Positions 44,566 to 54,497 of a DNA stretch of 64,000 nucleotides are shown here, piece by piece. A program made the translations under genes and the position numbers. Location: positions 1 to 64,000 of the forward strand of contig CALSPD010000005.1 in NCBI GenBank assembly GCA_943788145.1. Reading direction: 5' to 3'. The notes beneath the pieces were generated by a model, which saw nothing but the letters and a program-made list of their open reading frames with translations, ran no database searches and was not told the DNA's origin. The stretch comes from an uncultured Flavobacteriales bacterium. GTDB lineage: Bacteria; Bacteroidota; Bacteroidia; Flavobacteriales_G; Salibacteraceae. Numbering within the stretch: position 1 is the first letter of the stretch; every line of letters begins with the position of its first letter.

Positions 44566-45984
44566 ATGAAAAACTTTGCTTACATATTGCTGCTCTTTAT
44601 TCTAGGCGGTTGCGCCACCTATTATCAGCGAAATATTGAATTTCAAAATTTGATAGGCGAGGGTGAGTTAGAAAAAGCGGAGAAAAAGCTTGAGTCAAAT
44701 AAACGCATTCAGAAGGATAGAAACCGCTTGCTCTTTTTGTTCAACATGGGTTATATCAACCACATGCAGCAAGATTTTGTCGCGAGCAATGTTTATTTCA
44801 ACGAAGCCGATTTATTGATTGAAGATTATAAAAAGAGCTACGGAGCAGAAGCGCTTGCTTTAATCAGTAATCCCGAAGTTAAACCCTATCGTGCCGAAGA
44901 TTTTGAGTCGGTTATGATTCATTATTACAAGGCCATCAATTATTTGATGCTGAACGACAATGACGCCTCGATAGTAGAAGCCAGAAGGATGAATCTCATT
45001 CTTGACCAATTAAACGATAAATATAAAGACTCAAAAAACCGCTATCAAGCCGATGCTTTTGCCCATGTTCTAATGGGCTTGAACTATGAGGCTTCCGGAC
45101 AGATTAACGATGCATTCATTGCCTATCGCAACGCCTACGAAGTGTTTCAAGGAGAATTTGGATACTTCGATATACCTGTCCCCACTCAGCTTAAAAAAGA
45201 CTTAATGAGAACAGCCTACTTAAATGGCTTTACGAATGACCTTCATTTTTATGAGAAGCAATTTGATATAAAATATGAACACAAGCCAAATCCAAATGGT
45301 GAGGTTGTGGTTATTTGGCAAAACGGGCTTGGGCCAATAAAAGATGAGGTGAGTTTTAATTTTATTGCTTTACCCGGCCAACCAGGTTATGTCATTTTCG
45401 AGAACAAAGAATTGGGAATCACCTTTCCATTTTATATAGGTAACGATGCGCAAAAGAAAAACGATTTATTAGCACTTCGGGTAATTCGAGTGGCGTTTCC
45501 AAAGTACATTGAGCGACCAACCTATTACACCCAAGCTTCGGTATGGAACGCTGGTACAACTTACAACCTTGAGCTAATAGAAGATATTAATGCAATAGCG
45601 TTTAAGACCTTGCAGGATCGTTTTTTTAGAGAGATGGGTACTTCATTGTTAAGGCTTGGATTGAAGAAGGCAGCTGAGCTTAAACTAGCTCAAGAAAATG
45701 CCGCGCTTGGTGCTGCTGCAACCATAACTAATGCGATCACAGAAAAAGCAGATACGCGAAACTGGCAAACACTTCCTCACTCGATATACTATACTCGGGT
45801 TCCCTTGAATGCGGGAAATAACAATCTTGTTTTGAAGATGCAAGGACGAAACAAGAAAAACGATCAGACTGAATTTCAATTTGTGGGCAAGCCTGGAGCG
45901 ATGTATTTTATGCCTTATAGTAGCATCGAGCATTTGCCTGCACCTGGTGTTGGCGGTGGATCAATGGATGTCGAGCGCAATTGA
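44566..45984 (+). CDS. TPR-type lipoprotein, COG3014-like
   Basis: 472 residues with a lipobox (LFILGGCATYY). N-terminal half of TPR-like helices (AEKKLESNKRIQ, LLFLFNMGYINHMQ, VMIHYYKAINYLML, FAHVLMGLNYEASGQINDAF); C-terminal half a beta-rich domain (PNGEVVVIWQNGLGPIKDEV, then RNWQTLPHSIYYTRVPL) ending in Gly-rich sequence. Homologues often sit beside lpoB-like genes, which suggests work on cell-wall synthesis from the outer membrane. Function not established. Confidence 0.8.
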   Translation: MKNFAYILLLFILGGCATYYQRNIEFQNLIGEGELEKAEKKLESNKRIQKDRNRLLFLFNMGYINHMQQDFVASNVYFNEADLLIEDYKKSYGAEALALISNPEVKPYRAEDFESVMIHYYKAINYLMLNDNDASIVEARRMNLILDQLNDKYKDSKNRYQADAFAHVLMGLNYEASGQINDAFIAYRNAYEVFQGEFGYFDIPVPTQLKKDLMRTAYLNGFTNDLHFYEKQFDIKYEHKPNPNGEVVVIWQNGLGPIKDEVSFNFIALPGQPGYVIFENKELGITFPFYIGNDAQKKNDLLALRVIRVAFPKYIERPTYYTQASVWNAGTTYNLELIEDINAIAFKTLQDRFFREMGTSLLRLGLKKAAELKLAQENAALGAAATITNAITEKADTRNWQTLPHSIYYTRVPLNAGNNNLVLKMQGRNKKNDQTEFQFVGKPGAMYFMPYSSIEHLPAPGVGGGSMDVERN

Positions 45985-47157
45985 TTATTCCGCTCGGAAA
46001 AAATCAATCACGGACAAATTGACCAGATGGATGTTGTTGTAGTAATAATGTAGAATCTCATCGTAAGGAATTCCTCGCTTGGCCATATTCATCGCTCCCT
46101 CTTGACATAGACCGACTCCATGTCCGTAACCATGACCTTCAAGAATTACGGTGTCTTGCACTTGTTCAATGGAGAAGTAGGCCGATTGAAGTTTTAGGTC
46201 GTAACGAATATTTTTAAAATCAATCCGATCAACGCCATCATGATCAATATCCCATGTAATGTCCCTGCTTTCAGGGCAGTAGTTTAGCACGGCATTGCGA
46301 GCAATTGGATCGTTAATTGGAAAGTCGTGATTGTTTTTTAGGTAATTCAGCCAAGTGTCGGTCGTGGTTGTATAGCGCCAATATGAATGAGGTTCTTGAA
46401 TGCAATTATCATCTTCAATGGCGCGCAAATAATCTAAATATCCACTCCAAACATCCTCACTATTGCATGTGTAACCGCCACAATTGCTTGAGAATGCTGC
46501 TGTTACTAAATTGATATCGCTGTCAACAATTACAATTCCTATTGTTTCCTGTGTGCCCTTCAATATATCTGGATTAGCTAAACTTCGGCTGTGATAAACC
46601 TGACAATGGACTTTGTCGCAAAGTTGAAAACCCTCAGCCTCGTGACGTCTTCGGTTGTTGAGGGCATAAGTCCGACAAATCACAGACTGAACTTTATAAT
46701 ATTCCTTTGGCTCTTTCGCGCCAGCTTCAGATTCAACTACGCCAGCTACATAGTGCTCAATGTATACTTCGTTTATTATGCGAAGGGTTGAGCTCAGCGG
46801 CTTAATGATGAAATCATCATTGTACTCCCGATGCTTCTTATCCCCATCTGTTCGCTGCAGTTTCATAATGCTGCCCCATGAATTTCGTTTGATTTCGATC
46901 AGCGCATAACTACCAATTTCTTCGGAAAGCGTTCTGAGATGAATGAGTCCATTTTTATTCTGGATTCTTAAAATGCTTTTTGAGTCTAAGTCAAAAATCT
47001 CTTGTCCGTTGCCATATACTTTATAAGATCCATCGTTTGCTTGGACAATTACTTCCTTGGGTTCATCTTTATGGTAAATGCCAATTTGAAGGATTTTGGT
47101 CGAACTAAATACCGCTGCTGGGAGCAGTGCTAAAATGAAAATGAGGATTTGGCGCAT
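45985..47157 (-). CDS. SpoIID/LytB-domain protein
   Basis: 390 residues starting MRQILIFILALLPAAVFS (signal peptide; a TTG three codons upstream is less likely). SpoIID domain features: YIEHYVAGVVESEAGAKEPKEYYKVQSVICRTYAL holds the catalytic Glu region (near residues 138-172), CDKVHCQVYHS, the FSSNCGGYT motif, and the C-terminal GHGYGHGVGLCQEGA. SpoIID is a lytic transglycosylase of denuded peptidoglycan in sporulation; Bacteroidota homologues probably act in cell-wall turnover. Convergent with the COG3014-like gene, with no gap. Confidence 0.9.
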   Translation of the reverse strand: MRQILIFILALLPAAVFSSTKILQIGIYHKDEPKEVIVQANDGSYKVYGNGQEIFDLDSKSILRIQNKNGLIHLRTLSEEIGSYALIEIKRNSWGSIMKLQRTDGDKKHREYNDDFIIKPLSSTLRIINEVYIEHYVAGVVESEAGAKEPKEYYKVQSVICRTYALNNRRRHEAEGFQLCDKVHCQVYHSRSLANPDILKGTQETIGIVIVDSDINLVTAAFSSNCGGYTCNSEDVWSGYLDYLRAIEDDNCIQEPHSYWRYTTTTDTWLNYLKNNHDFPINDPIARNAVLNYCPESRDITWDIDHDGVDRIDFKNIRYDLKLQSAYFSIEQVQDTVILEGHGYGHGVGLCQEGAMNMAKRGIPYDEILHYYYNNIHLVNLSVIDFFRAE

Positions 47158-47199
47158 CACCGACAAATGTATTTTGCCTGCATGGTGTGTTTTATTGCT

Positions 47200-48315
47200 C
47201 TATTCAATGATTTTCAACAATCGAGTGGCAACAATTTCTGATGCCCCACTTTGACCCAATTCACCGCGAAGTTGACGATATGAATCAAGGATTTGTTCAC
47301 GTTCAGAACCACCAATAATGATATCGTTTAGAGCCTCAGTTATGGCATTATTAGTAGCGCCACCTTGAATCAACTCCTTGACGACCTCGCGATCCATGAT
47401 CAAATTTACGAGGCTAATGAACCTTATTTTAACAAGAAAGCGCGCGATAAATATGCTGAGCCAATTAGCCTTGTAAACAACAACTTGAGGCGTTCCAATC
47501 AGTGCTGTTTCCAGTGTGGCTGTACCTGACGTAACCACTGCCGCCTCCGATGCGTGCAATAAATGGTACACATCACCTTCAATCAAAAGAACTCGGTTAT
47601 GCAAAATAGATTCATACAACGCCTTTGGCTGCCACCTTACTTTTGAAACAACAATTTGGTGGTTTGGGAATTTTTCAACTAAGGCACTAATCTGAGGGAG
47701 TATTTTTTTAATCTCCTGTTTTCGACTTCCAGGCAAAACACAGATAATTGGACGATTCCCTTCAATGGAATGTCGTGCCAAAAAATCATTTCGGTTAAAA
47801 GGGATTTCCTTTATTTCATCCAACAAAGGGTGTCCTACAAATTCTGCATTTACTCCATGTTTCAGGTAGAAAGCACGTTCAAATGGTAGAATAACATACA
47901 CGTGATCGACATACTTTTTGACCTTGTTCACGCGCGATTCTTTCCACGCCCAAATTTGTGGCGATATGTAATATACCACTGGTATGCCCATGTCATGAAT
48001 GTGCTTTGCCATCCTTAAATTGAATCCGGGATAATCAATCAGAACAACAGCATCTGGCTTAAACGCTGCCACTTGCTTTCTGCATAGTTCGAAGTTGGAT
48101 AGGATTTCAAAAATGTTGGCAATTACTTCGATGAAACCCATAAATGCCAAGTCATTCACATGTTTTACCACTCGAGCACCAGCATCCGCCATTTTATCTC
48201 CGCCCCAGCATTCTATTTTTACACTCGAGTCTTTTTCAAGAATACTCTTCACCAAATTTGCCCCATGAAGGTCGCCACTAGGTTCACCCGCTATGATGAA
48301 AAGCTTATGCGACAT
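47200..48315 (-). CDS. lpxB: Lipid-A-disaccharide synthase
   Basis: 371 residues from MSHKLFIIAGEPSGDLHGA. Makes the beta-1,6 disaccharide precursor of lipid A from UDP-2,3-diacylglucosamine and lipid X at the inner membrane. Family motifs: GEPSGDLHGANL, GGDKMADAG, FMGFIEVI, LIDYPGFNLRMAK, YYISPQIWAWKESR, FVGHPLLDEI, LPGSRKQEI and SGTATLETALIG. Length is standard. Its start overlaps the end of a small membrane protein gene by 11 nt, in an operon with surE. Confidence 0.96.
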   Translation of the reverse strand: MSHKLFIIAGEPSGDLHGANLVKSILEKDSSVKIECWGGDKMADAGARVVKHVNDLAFMGFIEVIANIFEILSNFELCRKQVAAFKPDAVVLIDYPGFNLRMAKHIHDMGIPVVYYISPQIWAWKESRVNKVKKYVDHVYVILPFERAFYLKHGVNAEFVGHPLLDEIKEIPFNRNDFLARHSIEGNRPIICVLPGSRKQEIKKILPQISALVEKFPNHQIVVSKVRWQPKALYESILHNRVLLIEGDVYHLLHASEAAVVTSGTATLETALIGTPQVVVYKANWLSIFIARFLVKIRFISLVNLIMDREVVKELIQGGATNNAITEALNDIIIGGSEREQILDSYRQLRGELGQSGASEIVATRLLKIIE

Positions 48316-48610
48316 ATTTGAAATAAACAACAAATGGAGCGTAAAGAAAGACGGACATGATTACCCCTTTGGCGGCCTTGTACCAATCATACTTCATAGC
48401 AATAAAGAAGAAAACCAGATTAAACACCAACGAAACAGAAATAAATGCAGAATGGGTACTGGGACTGTATTGAATCAAATCGATGTATCCCGAAATAGTT
48501 TTATGACGAAACATGATGAGGTAAAATACAGCTGCACCTAGCCATGGACCGATAAGTCCAGCTATCAATCCCCAATAAATTCGATCTAAATAAATACCTA
48601 GTTTTTCCAA
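48305..48610 (-). CDS. Small membrane protein between surE and lpxB
   Basis: 101 residues with three predicted transmembrane helices (about 13-34, 56-75, 80-98) and no family I can name. It overlaps surE by 13 nt and lpxB by 11 nt, so all three are coupled. A role tied to lipid A or the envelope is suggested only by position. Confidence 0.75.
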   Translation of the reverse strand: MEKLGIYLDRIYWGLIAGLIGPWLGAAVFYLIMFRHKTISGYIDLIQYSPSTHSAFISVSLVFNLVFFFIAMKYDWYKAAKGVIMSVFLYAPFVVYFKYVA

Positions 48611-49365
48611 TTTGCTAAATCATTTAAGGTTTCATAATTGGTCAAATCGTATGATACTGGGACAACAGAAACATATCCGTTTTGCAGTGCCCAAAGATCA
48701 GTGTCTTCTTTATGCTCATCGAAGGGGACAAAATGTCCGGTAAGCCAGTAATAATCTTTACCTGAAGGATCCTGCCTCTTATCAAATTCTTCCTGCCATT
48801 TGGCATGGGCTTGACGACAGTATTTAATTCCTTTGATCAAATCGAGATTGAGCTTGGGAACATTCACATTTAAACAATAGTTTTTCCCTTTTTGCTTCAG
48901 GGCAAGTTCAATGATTTCCCGTGCAAAATGCTTGCAAGCTGTGAAATCTGCTTCTAATCCGTGATCCAAAAGCGAAAGACCAATAGATGGAACGCCTTCT
49001 ATATAACCTTCTAGCGCTGCACTCATTGTACCAGAATAGATCACATTAATGCTCGCGTTTGAACCATGGTTGATTCCCGAAACAATCAGATCTGGTTTTT
49101 CATCTAGTATAACGTCAAGCGCAATTTTAACGCAGTCCACAGGAGTGCCAGTACATTGATAGGCGTTGAAGTCATTGCCTGATTCGAGCTGTTCAAAACG
49201 AAGGGTTGAATTAATCGTAATAGCGTGCCCCATACCACTTTGAGGTTTGTCGGGTGCGATTTTAAGAACGGCCCCAAACTCTTTGGCGACCTCAGTTAAG
49301 GCTATTATGCCTGGGGCGTGAAAACCGTCATCATTTGTGACGAGTATAAGCGGTTTTTTCGTCAT
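48598..49365 (-). CDS. surE: 5'/3'-nucleotidase SurE
   Basis: 255 residues from MTKKPLILVTNDDG; in-frame starts at 49386 and 49404 add residues not seen in the family. Metal-dependent phosphatase of nucleoside monophosphates and short polyphosphate. Motifs: VTNDDGFHAPGI (metal-binding Asp pair), PDKPQSGMGHAITI, GTPVDCVKIAL, SGINHGSNASINVIYSGTMSAALEG (central part near 96-120) and NVNVPKL. First gene of the surE-lpxB operon. Confidence 0.95.
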   Translation of the reverse strand: MTKKPLILVTNDDGFHAPGIIALTEVAKEFGAVLKIAPDKPQSGMGHAITINSTLRFEQLESGNDFNAYQCTGTPVDCVKIALDVILDEKPDLIVSGINHGSNASINVIYSGTMSAALEGYIEGVPSIGLSLLDHGLEADFTACKHFAREIIELALKQKGKNYCLNVNVPKLNLDLIKGIKYCRQAHAKWQEEFDKRQDPSGKDYYWLTGHFVPFDEHKEDTDLWALQNGYVSVVPVSYDLTNYETLNDLANWKN

Positions 49366-49471
49366 TTTAAGTTTCGATCTTTTCATTGACGCGAAGTAAA
49401 CCAAGACATTGTGAGATGAGCCATTTATGCACTAAAAAATATTAACTTCACCCGCTTTTAATAAGTGAAAT

Positions 49472-50707
49472 ATGAAACAACTATACACAACATCTATTGC
49501 CTTGTGCCTTGTGGCAGCTGGAATTTCTCAATCTACTCGAACAGTCTTGCTTGAAGTAAGTGAGTCAACTTGGACTGAAAACAATTCTTCCATTATCTGC
49601 GCTAAGGAGAAAGCGAAGTCATCCTTTTCTGATGATGAGTTGGCTGTCATTTCCTACCACTGGGATGACCTTCAGAATGGAGGTGATCCATTGTTTCAAA
49701 CCTTCGCAGACCAATGGGCGCAAACTTTTAATGTTTCCGTGTGGGGTAGAGGTGCCATTGATCGTGTTTCCTACAATGGAACGACCATGACATCACTCAG
49801 TGAGGATTTGTGGATTGATACCATTACGGCTCGAATAAATAGAACAACGGATGGATTAGTCACTTTGCCGGAAGTTTTATATGATTCAAGTTATGAGGAG
49901 ATTTTCGTTCGGACTAACCTATTATTTACAGATTCAACCTACGGAATTGTAAACCGAGAAATGCGTTTCTTCCTCTATTTGGTGCAGAATGGTGTAAGTG
50001 CCGATCAGGTTGTTGACGCTACTAACTTCGGAAATTGCACGCTCTTCTCTCCACCTTTTGATACGGTCAATATTAATGGAAACGATTACTTGTATAAGCC
50101 AAATTTTAATCACAATGATGTGGCGGTTAAAAATCCGACAGGTGTTTCTGGAACCGATAATATTATTACCCAGCAAATCGTAGTCGGAAACCAATTTAAC
50201 GATATGGTATCCTTTGCAAAACCCGCAGGAGCAGATATCAATAACTTACGTGTTGTGGCTTTTGTTGCCAATTATGACAATGCAGATATTACTAAAAATG
50301 AGCTAATTAATGCAGCTCAGGAATCCACGTTTACTATATATAATAAGGATGACGTAAATGATCCAAACCATCCGGAAAACGAAGACAATCCAAATAGTCG
50401 ATTCAATCCAGCCAATTGGCCTACTTCCATCGAAGAAGTTCAGGAAATAGATCTGAATATGACTATTTCTCCAAATCCTTTACATGATCTGGGAATTATC
50501 AGTTTTACAGTACCAGCAAGAAGTCGCGTAAGTGTTGATGTTTATGATTTGAATGGAAGGAAGGTGAAATCGGTTTATAATCAAACACTTGGCGCTGGAT
50601 CGCAAAAAGCAGCTTTTAACGCAAGTGAATTTGAGAATGGCGTTTATTTCGCTCGCATTTATTCCGATAGTTTTGTAGCGCAAAAGTCATTTGTTGTTGC
50701 CCGATAG
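49472..50707 (+). CDS. T9SS type A sorting-domain protein, Omp28-like
   Basis: 411 residues with signal peptide (ending LVAAGISQ). The central region (ELAVISYHWDDLQNGGDPLF ... WGRGAIDRVSYNG) resembles Omp28-related proteins with a thioredoxin-like fold, but no CxxC is present. C-terminal T9SS sorting domain: LNMTISPNPLHDLGIISFTV ... NGRKVKSVYNQ ... FENGVYFARIYSD. Secreted across the outer membrane by T9SS; function unknown. Probably a relative of the next gene. Confidence 0.82.
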   Translation: MKQLYTTSIALCLVAAGISQSTRTVLLEVSESTWTENNSSIICAKEKAKSSFSDDELAVISYHWDDLQNGGDPLFQTFADQWAQTFNVSVWGRGAIDRVSYNGTTMTSLSEDLWIDTITARINRTTDGLVTLPEVLYDSSYEEIFVRTNLLFTDSTYGIVNREMRFFLYLVQNGVSADQVVDATNFGNCTLFSPPFDTVNINGNDYLYKPNFNHNDVAVKNPTGVSGTDNIITQQIVVGNQFNDMVSFAKPAGADINNLRVVAFVANYDNADITKNELINAAQESTFTIYNKDDVNDPNHPENEDNPNSRFNPANWPTSIEEVQEIDLNMTISPNPLHDLGIISFTVPARSRVSVDVYDLNGRKVKSVYNQTLGAGSQKAAFNASEFENGVYFARIYSDSFVAQKSFVVAR

Positions 50708-50713
50708 GAAACC

Positions 50714-50741
50714 AAAAAGCACCATGTAATTTGGTGTTTTG
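50714..50741 (+). terminator. Weak terminator after the Omp28-like gene
   Basis: AAAAGCACCA and a GGTGTTTT arm form a short stem just after the stop codon, with a brief T-run. Confidence 0.55.
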
Positions 50742-50827
50742 TCCTCATGTGTAATCCAATTTCCCTGAAGTTCATGAGTAAGGTGTGCATGATTTTTATA
50801 ATTTCGTGAAACCCCAATTCTTAGGCT

Positions 50828-51913
50828 ATGAAGAAAATATACTTACCGATTCTCGCTTTATTTCTGTCTTCAGCTGTGGTTGCCCAGAGTTGGAGTGTTC
50901 CACAAACAAATTCGGGTTTAATAACTAAGATAACAGCTTCTTGGTGCGGGCCTTGCGGGGCTTGGGGCTGGGAAGGTTTTGGTGAACTTGTTGGTGAACA
51001 CCATGAAGATCACATTTGCATGGCACTTTATGCTTCTTCGACAAGCTTGTTTTATACTCCAGATGCGGATGTAATTGCTGCTGAAATCGGATTTGGAGGT
51101 TATCCGAATTTTGCTGGAAATGGTGAAGACGTTGGAACGGGTTATGCTCAGGTAAATGGAATAATCGAAAGCTTCGAGATGAACGATGTTATAGCGAATG
51201 CCGCTTATGAAGTAGTTTCAGTAAATGAAAACGAGATTGAAATTTTAGTGAAGGTTAAATTTTTTGAAGCTGTTGCTGGTACTTTCCTTGTAGCTGGTTA
51301 TGTTATTGAAGATGATATAGTTGGTTACCAAAACAGTCAAGGTGACTCGGCACATCACCATGTTGTATTTAGAGGGGCATTTACGGAAGCAGATAATGAT
51401 TTTATGGTCACCACTTCTGGCGCAGATGCAGGTGAAACGTTCACTAAAACTTTGACTATAGACAGAGCCTCAGAATGGAAATTAAGTAATCTGGAAGTGG
51501 CAACCGTTTTATGGCAACAAGATGAAAACAACCAGACAGACTTAATCTATGTGAATGGAACAAAAACGCCTCAAGAAGGAACGCTCACTGAAGGTGGCGG
51601 AAATGGCGGATCTGGAGGCGGAACAACAGGATCTGACGATCCAAGAAACTGGCCTGTAGGACAAGATGAAATTGTAACACAAACTATGGAATTGTATCCA
51701 AATCCGGCCAAGGACTTGGTTAATCTGAAATTTAATGAAGCTGTAGATTTCAAAGTGGAGATTTCTGATTTATTGGGAAAAGTGGTTGTCAATCAAAGCT
51801 TCACCTCTAAGAATCGTATTTCTATGGACGTATCTTCCTTGCCAGAAGGGCTATATATGATACGAGTAGTGACGGACAATAAAACTTATTTGGATCGGTT
51901 AATTGTAAAATAA
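50828..51913 (+). CDS. Secreted thioredoxin-like protein with T9SS sorting domain
   Basis: 361 residues. Signal peptide (MKKIYLPILALFLSSAVVAQ), a thioredoxin-like domain with redox motif Cys40-Gly-Pro-Cys43 (TASWCGPCGAWGWEG) and the Omp28-like YPNFAGNG loop, a beta-sandwich region (to ~250), a Gly/Ser-rich linker (near 256-270), and a T9SS type A domain (MELYPNPAKDLVNLKF ... LPEGLYMIRVVTDN). A thiol-disulphide role outside the cell is possible, as the active-site cysteines are intact. Confidence 0.86.
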   Translation: MKKIYLPILALFLSSAVVAQSWSVPQTNSGLITKITASWCGPCGAWGWEGFGELVGEHHEDHICMALYASSTSLFYTPDADVIAAEIGFGGYPNFAGNGEDVGTGYAQVNGIIESFEMNDVIANAAYEVVSVNENEIEILVKVKFFEAVAGTFLVAGYVIEDDIVGYQNSQGDSAHHHVVFRGAFTEADNDFMVTTSGADAGETFTKTLTIDRASEWKLSNLEVATVLWQQDENNQTDLIYVNGTKTPQEGTLTEGGGNGGSGGGTTGSDDPRNWPVGQDEIVTQTMELYPNPAKDLVNLKFNEAVDFKVEISDLLGKVVVNQSFTSKNRISMDVSSLPEGLYMIRVVTDNKTYLDRLIVK

Positions 51914-51931
51914 GCCGACAAAAAGACACGT

Positions 51932-51967
51932 GAAAGACCTTCAATTCGAATTGAAGGTCTTTTTTTA
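51932..51967 (+). terminator. Terminator after the thioredoxin-like gene
   Basis: AAAGACCTTCAATT and AATTGAAGGTCTTT form a perfect long stem (central CG), followed by a T-run. Confidence 0.9.
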
Positions 51968-52041
51968 TGTCAGAATTGTCAGGTATCGCAGCGTTTTATC
52001 TGCTGGCACACCAGTTGTTAGATCTCCCGAAAAATTAATAT

Positions 52042-52728
52042 ATGTACTGGATAATACTAATTGGGTTTACGCTTTTGAGTGTATGGGTCGGTAATCGACT
52101 TAAATCAAGATTTAAAGAATATGCATTAGTTCCCACCTCAAGCGGGCTTTCGGGAGCTGAAATTGCCCAGAAAATGTTGCGTGATAATAACATTCACGAT
52201 GTTAAGGTCGTATCTGTGCAAGGGGAATTAACAGATCACTATAATCCAATAAACAAGACAATTAACTTGAGTAGCGCAGTCTATTCGGGTAGAAATGTTT
52301 CTGCCGCTGCGGTCGCGGCCCATGAAACTGGGCATGCTGTTCAACACGCGACTTCCTATTCGCTTTTGAATCTTCGATCTGCTATGGTTCCTGCCGTCAA
52401 TTTTTCAAGTCGAATGATGAGTGTGATTTTCATCGTGGCCTTAATTGGGGGATATGTTTTTAATTTTTTCGCTCAGGCTATTTGGCTCGTAATTGCTGCC
52501 CAGTTTGTAATTACGCTGTTTAGTCTAATCACACTTCCGGTTGAGTTTGATGCCTCAGCGCGAGCACTACAATGGTTAAATATGAGTCGCATAACAGTCG
52601 GTACCGAACATGAAAAAGCGAAAAATGCTTTAAGGTGGGCGGCCAGTACATATGTGGTGGCTACCTTGGCCGCGATTTCTCAGTTGCTCTATTTTATTCT
52701 TGCATTTACAGGAGGCGGGGACGATTAA
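52042..52728 (+). CDS. YugP-like membrane zinc metallopeptidase
   Basis: 228 residues of the neutral zinc metallopeptidase_2 family. Zinc motif HETGH (94-98) and a following Glu in LPVEFDASARAL. Transmembrane helices near 1-18, 125-150, 152-172 and 205-225. SGLSGAEIAQKML and NPINKTINLSSAVYSG are family-typical. Integral membrane protease of unknown substrate. It lies 9 nt before the DUF4139 gene, likely an operon. Confidence 0.9.
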   Translation: MYWIILIGFTLLSVWVGNRLKSRFKEYALVPTSSGLSGAEIAQKMLRDNNIHDVKVVSVQGELTDHYNPINKTINLSSAVYSGRNVSAAAVAAHETGHAVQHATSYSLLNLRSAMVPAVNFSSRMMSVIFIVALIGGYVFNFFAQAIWLVIAAQFVITLFSLITLPVEFDASARALQWLNMSRITVGTEHEKAKNALRWAASTYVVATLAAISQLLYFILAFTGGGDD

Positions 52729-52737
52729 ACAAAATCT

Positions 52738-54357
52738 ATGAAACAAATTTTTCTTCTATCTAACTTGCTTTTGATTGGCTTCATAGGCATTGCCCAAGAA
52801 CCAATAGTTATCCCGTCAAAAATTGATGGGATAACCGTTTATCCAAGAGGAGCGCAAGTTGAACGAATTGCATCTAAGTCACTTTCTGTGGGTCGACAAT
52901 TCGTGACCTTCAATGGCTTGGCTTCAGAACTGGATCCCTCCAGTATTTCTGTTTCAGCCGCAAATGGAATAAACATTTTAAGCGTTTCGAACGCTATTAA
53001 TTTTTTGAGTCAGGCGCCAAAGCCTAAGCAAATTCAAGCGTTAACGGATTCTCTTAAATCCTACGAGTTCGACTATAAGTTCAATCAGAATCTTATAGGC
53101 ATCTACGCAGAAGAGAAAGGGATGATTCTTTCGAATAAAAGTGTTGGGTGGGGCGGTCAAGGAACAGATTTCGTCATCGAAGATTTAGAAGATCTGTCAG
53201 ATTTTTATCGCGACCGGTTAGCGGATATTATGTTGAAAGTGATGGAGCTTGAGCAAAAGCAGGCGTCCCTTAATAAAAACATAAATCGAGTTAGAAATCA
53301 ATTAAACGAGCAGAACACCAAGTTTAATCGTTCCACGGGTGAAATTTTAGTTGAGATATATGTACCGTCTAGTTTGACCGCGAACTTCAAGTTCTCGTAT
53401 ATGGTTCGGAATGCTGGTTGGGTTCCGAATTACAATGTAACCGTGACCGAAGTGGATAAACCGTTGCAGTTTTCTTACAATGCAAAGGTGTATCAGAATA
53501 CGGGCGTTGATTGGGACAATGTAACCTTGACCTTAACCAATGCAAACCCAAACGTTGACGGAAACAAACCAGAGATTCATCCTTGGAGGCTTTATTTTAT
53601 CGAAGGCTATGCAGAAGGTGCGGGTGTTTCAGCATATTCAAATCGACTAGCAATTGAAAAAACCACTGTTTCTAGTGCAATGCCGATGAGAGCGGATATG
53701 GCGGACAATGAGAAACCCGAGTTGGGAGCCACACTTGACTATCCAGCAAATGATGCCGTCACGAAGTTTAAAATCAATACACGTCATTCAATTCCCTCGA
53801 ATGGACAGCAACAAGGACTTAGCATAGATGATTTTACTATACCAGCTAGTTACCAGTATTACTGCGCGCCAAAAATTAATCCAGCAGCTTATCTTATTGC
53901 TCGTGTTTCACAATTTGAACAATATGACCTATTGCCTGGTGAAGCCAATCTTTTCTTCGCCAATACCTACGTAGGGAAGATGTATATCGATCCTTCATCC
54001 ATTGCTGATACGCTAGATTTAAGTTTAGGAATTGATCATAGCATCATTGTTAAGCGCGAAAAAATCAAGGAGTTTTGTGAAACCAAAAAGATCGGAAGCA
54101 GTAGAAAAGAGGCTTTTGGAATTGAAATATCAATCCGCAACACAAAGAGCACAAAGATTGAACTCGTAATCGAAGATCAAATACCCGTTTCATCGGATAA
54201 AGACATTTCAGTTACGCTAGACGATGCAAAAGGAGCGAAGCATAAGGAAGCTACAGGAATCTTGCGTTGGACTCGAATTATTACACCGAGCTCAACAGAG
54301 GCAATGCGCTTTCGGTATTCTGTAAAGTACCCTTCAGATAGAAATATTAACCTTTAA
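52738..54357 (+). CDS. DUF4139 (MuiA-type) domain protein
   Basis: 539 residues with signal peptide (ending GFIGIAQ). N-terminal DUF4140-like strand region (IDGITVYPRGAQVERIA), a coiled coil (about 155-205), and the C-terminal DUF4139 beta-rich domain (GWVPNYNVTVTEVDKP ... VDWDNVTLTLTNANPN ... YYCAPKINPAAYLIA). Called mucoidy-inhibitor A family after a Streptomyces gene; molecular function unknown. Probably periplasmic. Confidence 0.85.
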   Translation: MKQIFLLSNLLLIGFIGIAQEPIVIPSKIDGITVYPRGAQVERIASKSLSVGRQFVTFNGLASELDPSSISVSAANGINILSVSNAINFLSQAPKPKQIQALTDSLKSYEFDYKFNQNLIGIYAEEKGMILSNKSVGWGGQGTDFVIEDLEDLSDFYRDRLADIMLKVMELEQKQASLNKNINRVRNQLNEQNTKFNRSTGEILVEIYVPSSLTANFKFSYMVRNAGWVPNYNVTVTEVDKPLQFSYNAKVYQNTGVDWDNVTLTLTNANPNVDGNKPEIHPWRLYFIEGYAEGAGVSAYSNRLAIEKTTVSSAMPMRADMADNEKPELGATLDYPANDAVTKFKINTRHSIPSNGQQQGLSIDDFTIPASYQYYCAPKINPAAYLIARVSQFEQYDLLPGEANLFFANTYVGKMYIDPSSIADTLDLSLGIDHSIIVKREKIKEFCETKKIGSSRKEAFGIEISIRNTKSTKIELVIEDQIPVSSDKDISVTLDDAKGAKHKEATGILRWTRIITPSSTEAMRFRYSVKYPSDRNINL

Positions 54358-54437
54358 TCGAAAAAACGCAACTCTTTAAATCGATTAAAGTAAAAGAGAC
54401 TGTTAGTGGTTAATCAATATCGATTAATGGTTTAAGG

Positions 54438-54471
54438 GAAAAAAAAGGGAGGGAATTACCTCCCTTTTTTT
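54438..54471 (+). terminator. Terminator after the DUF4139 gene
   Basis: AAAAAAGGGAGG and CCTCCCTTTTTT form a perfect stem around AATTA-type loop sequence, with a T-run. Confidence 0.88.
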
Positions 54472-54497
54472 ATGCTCGCTTTTTTTACCTTGAGCCC

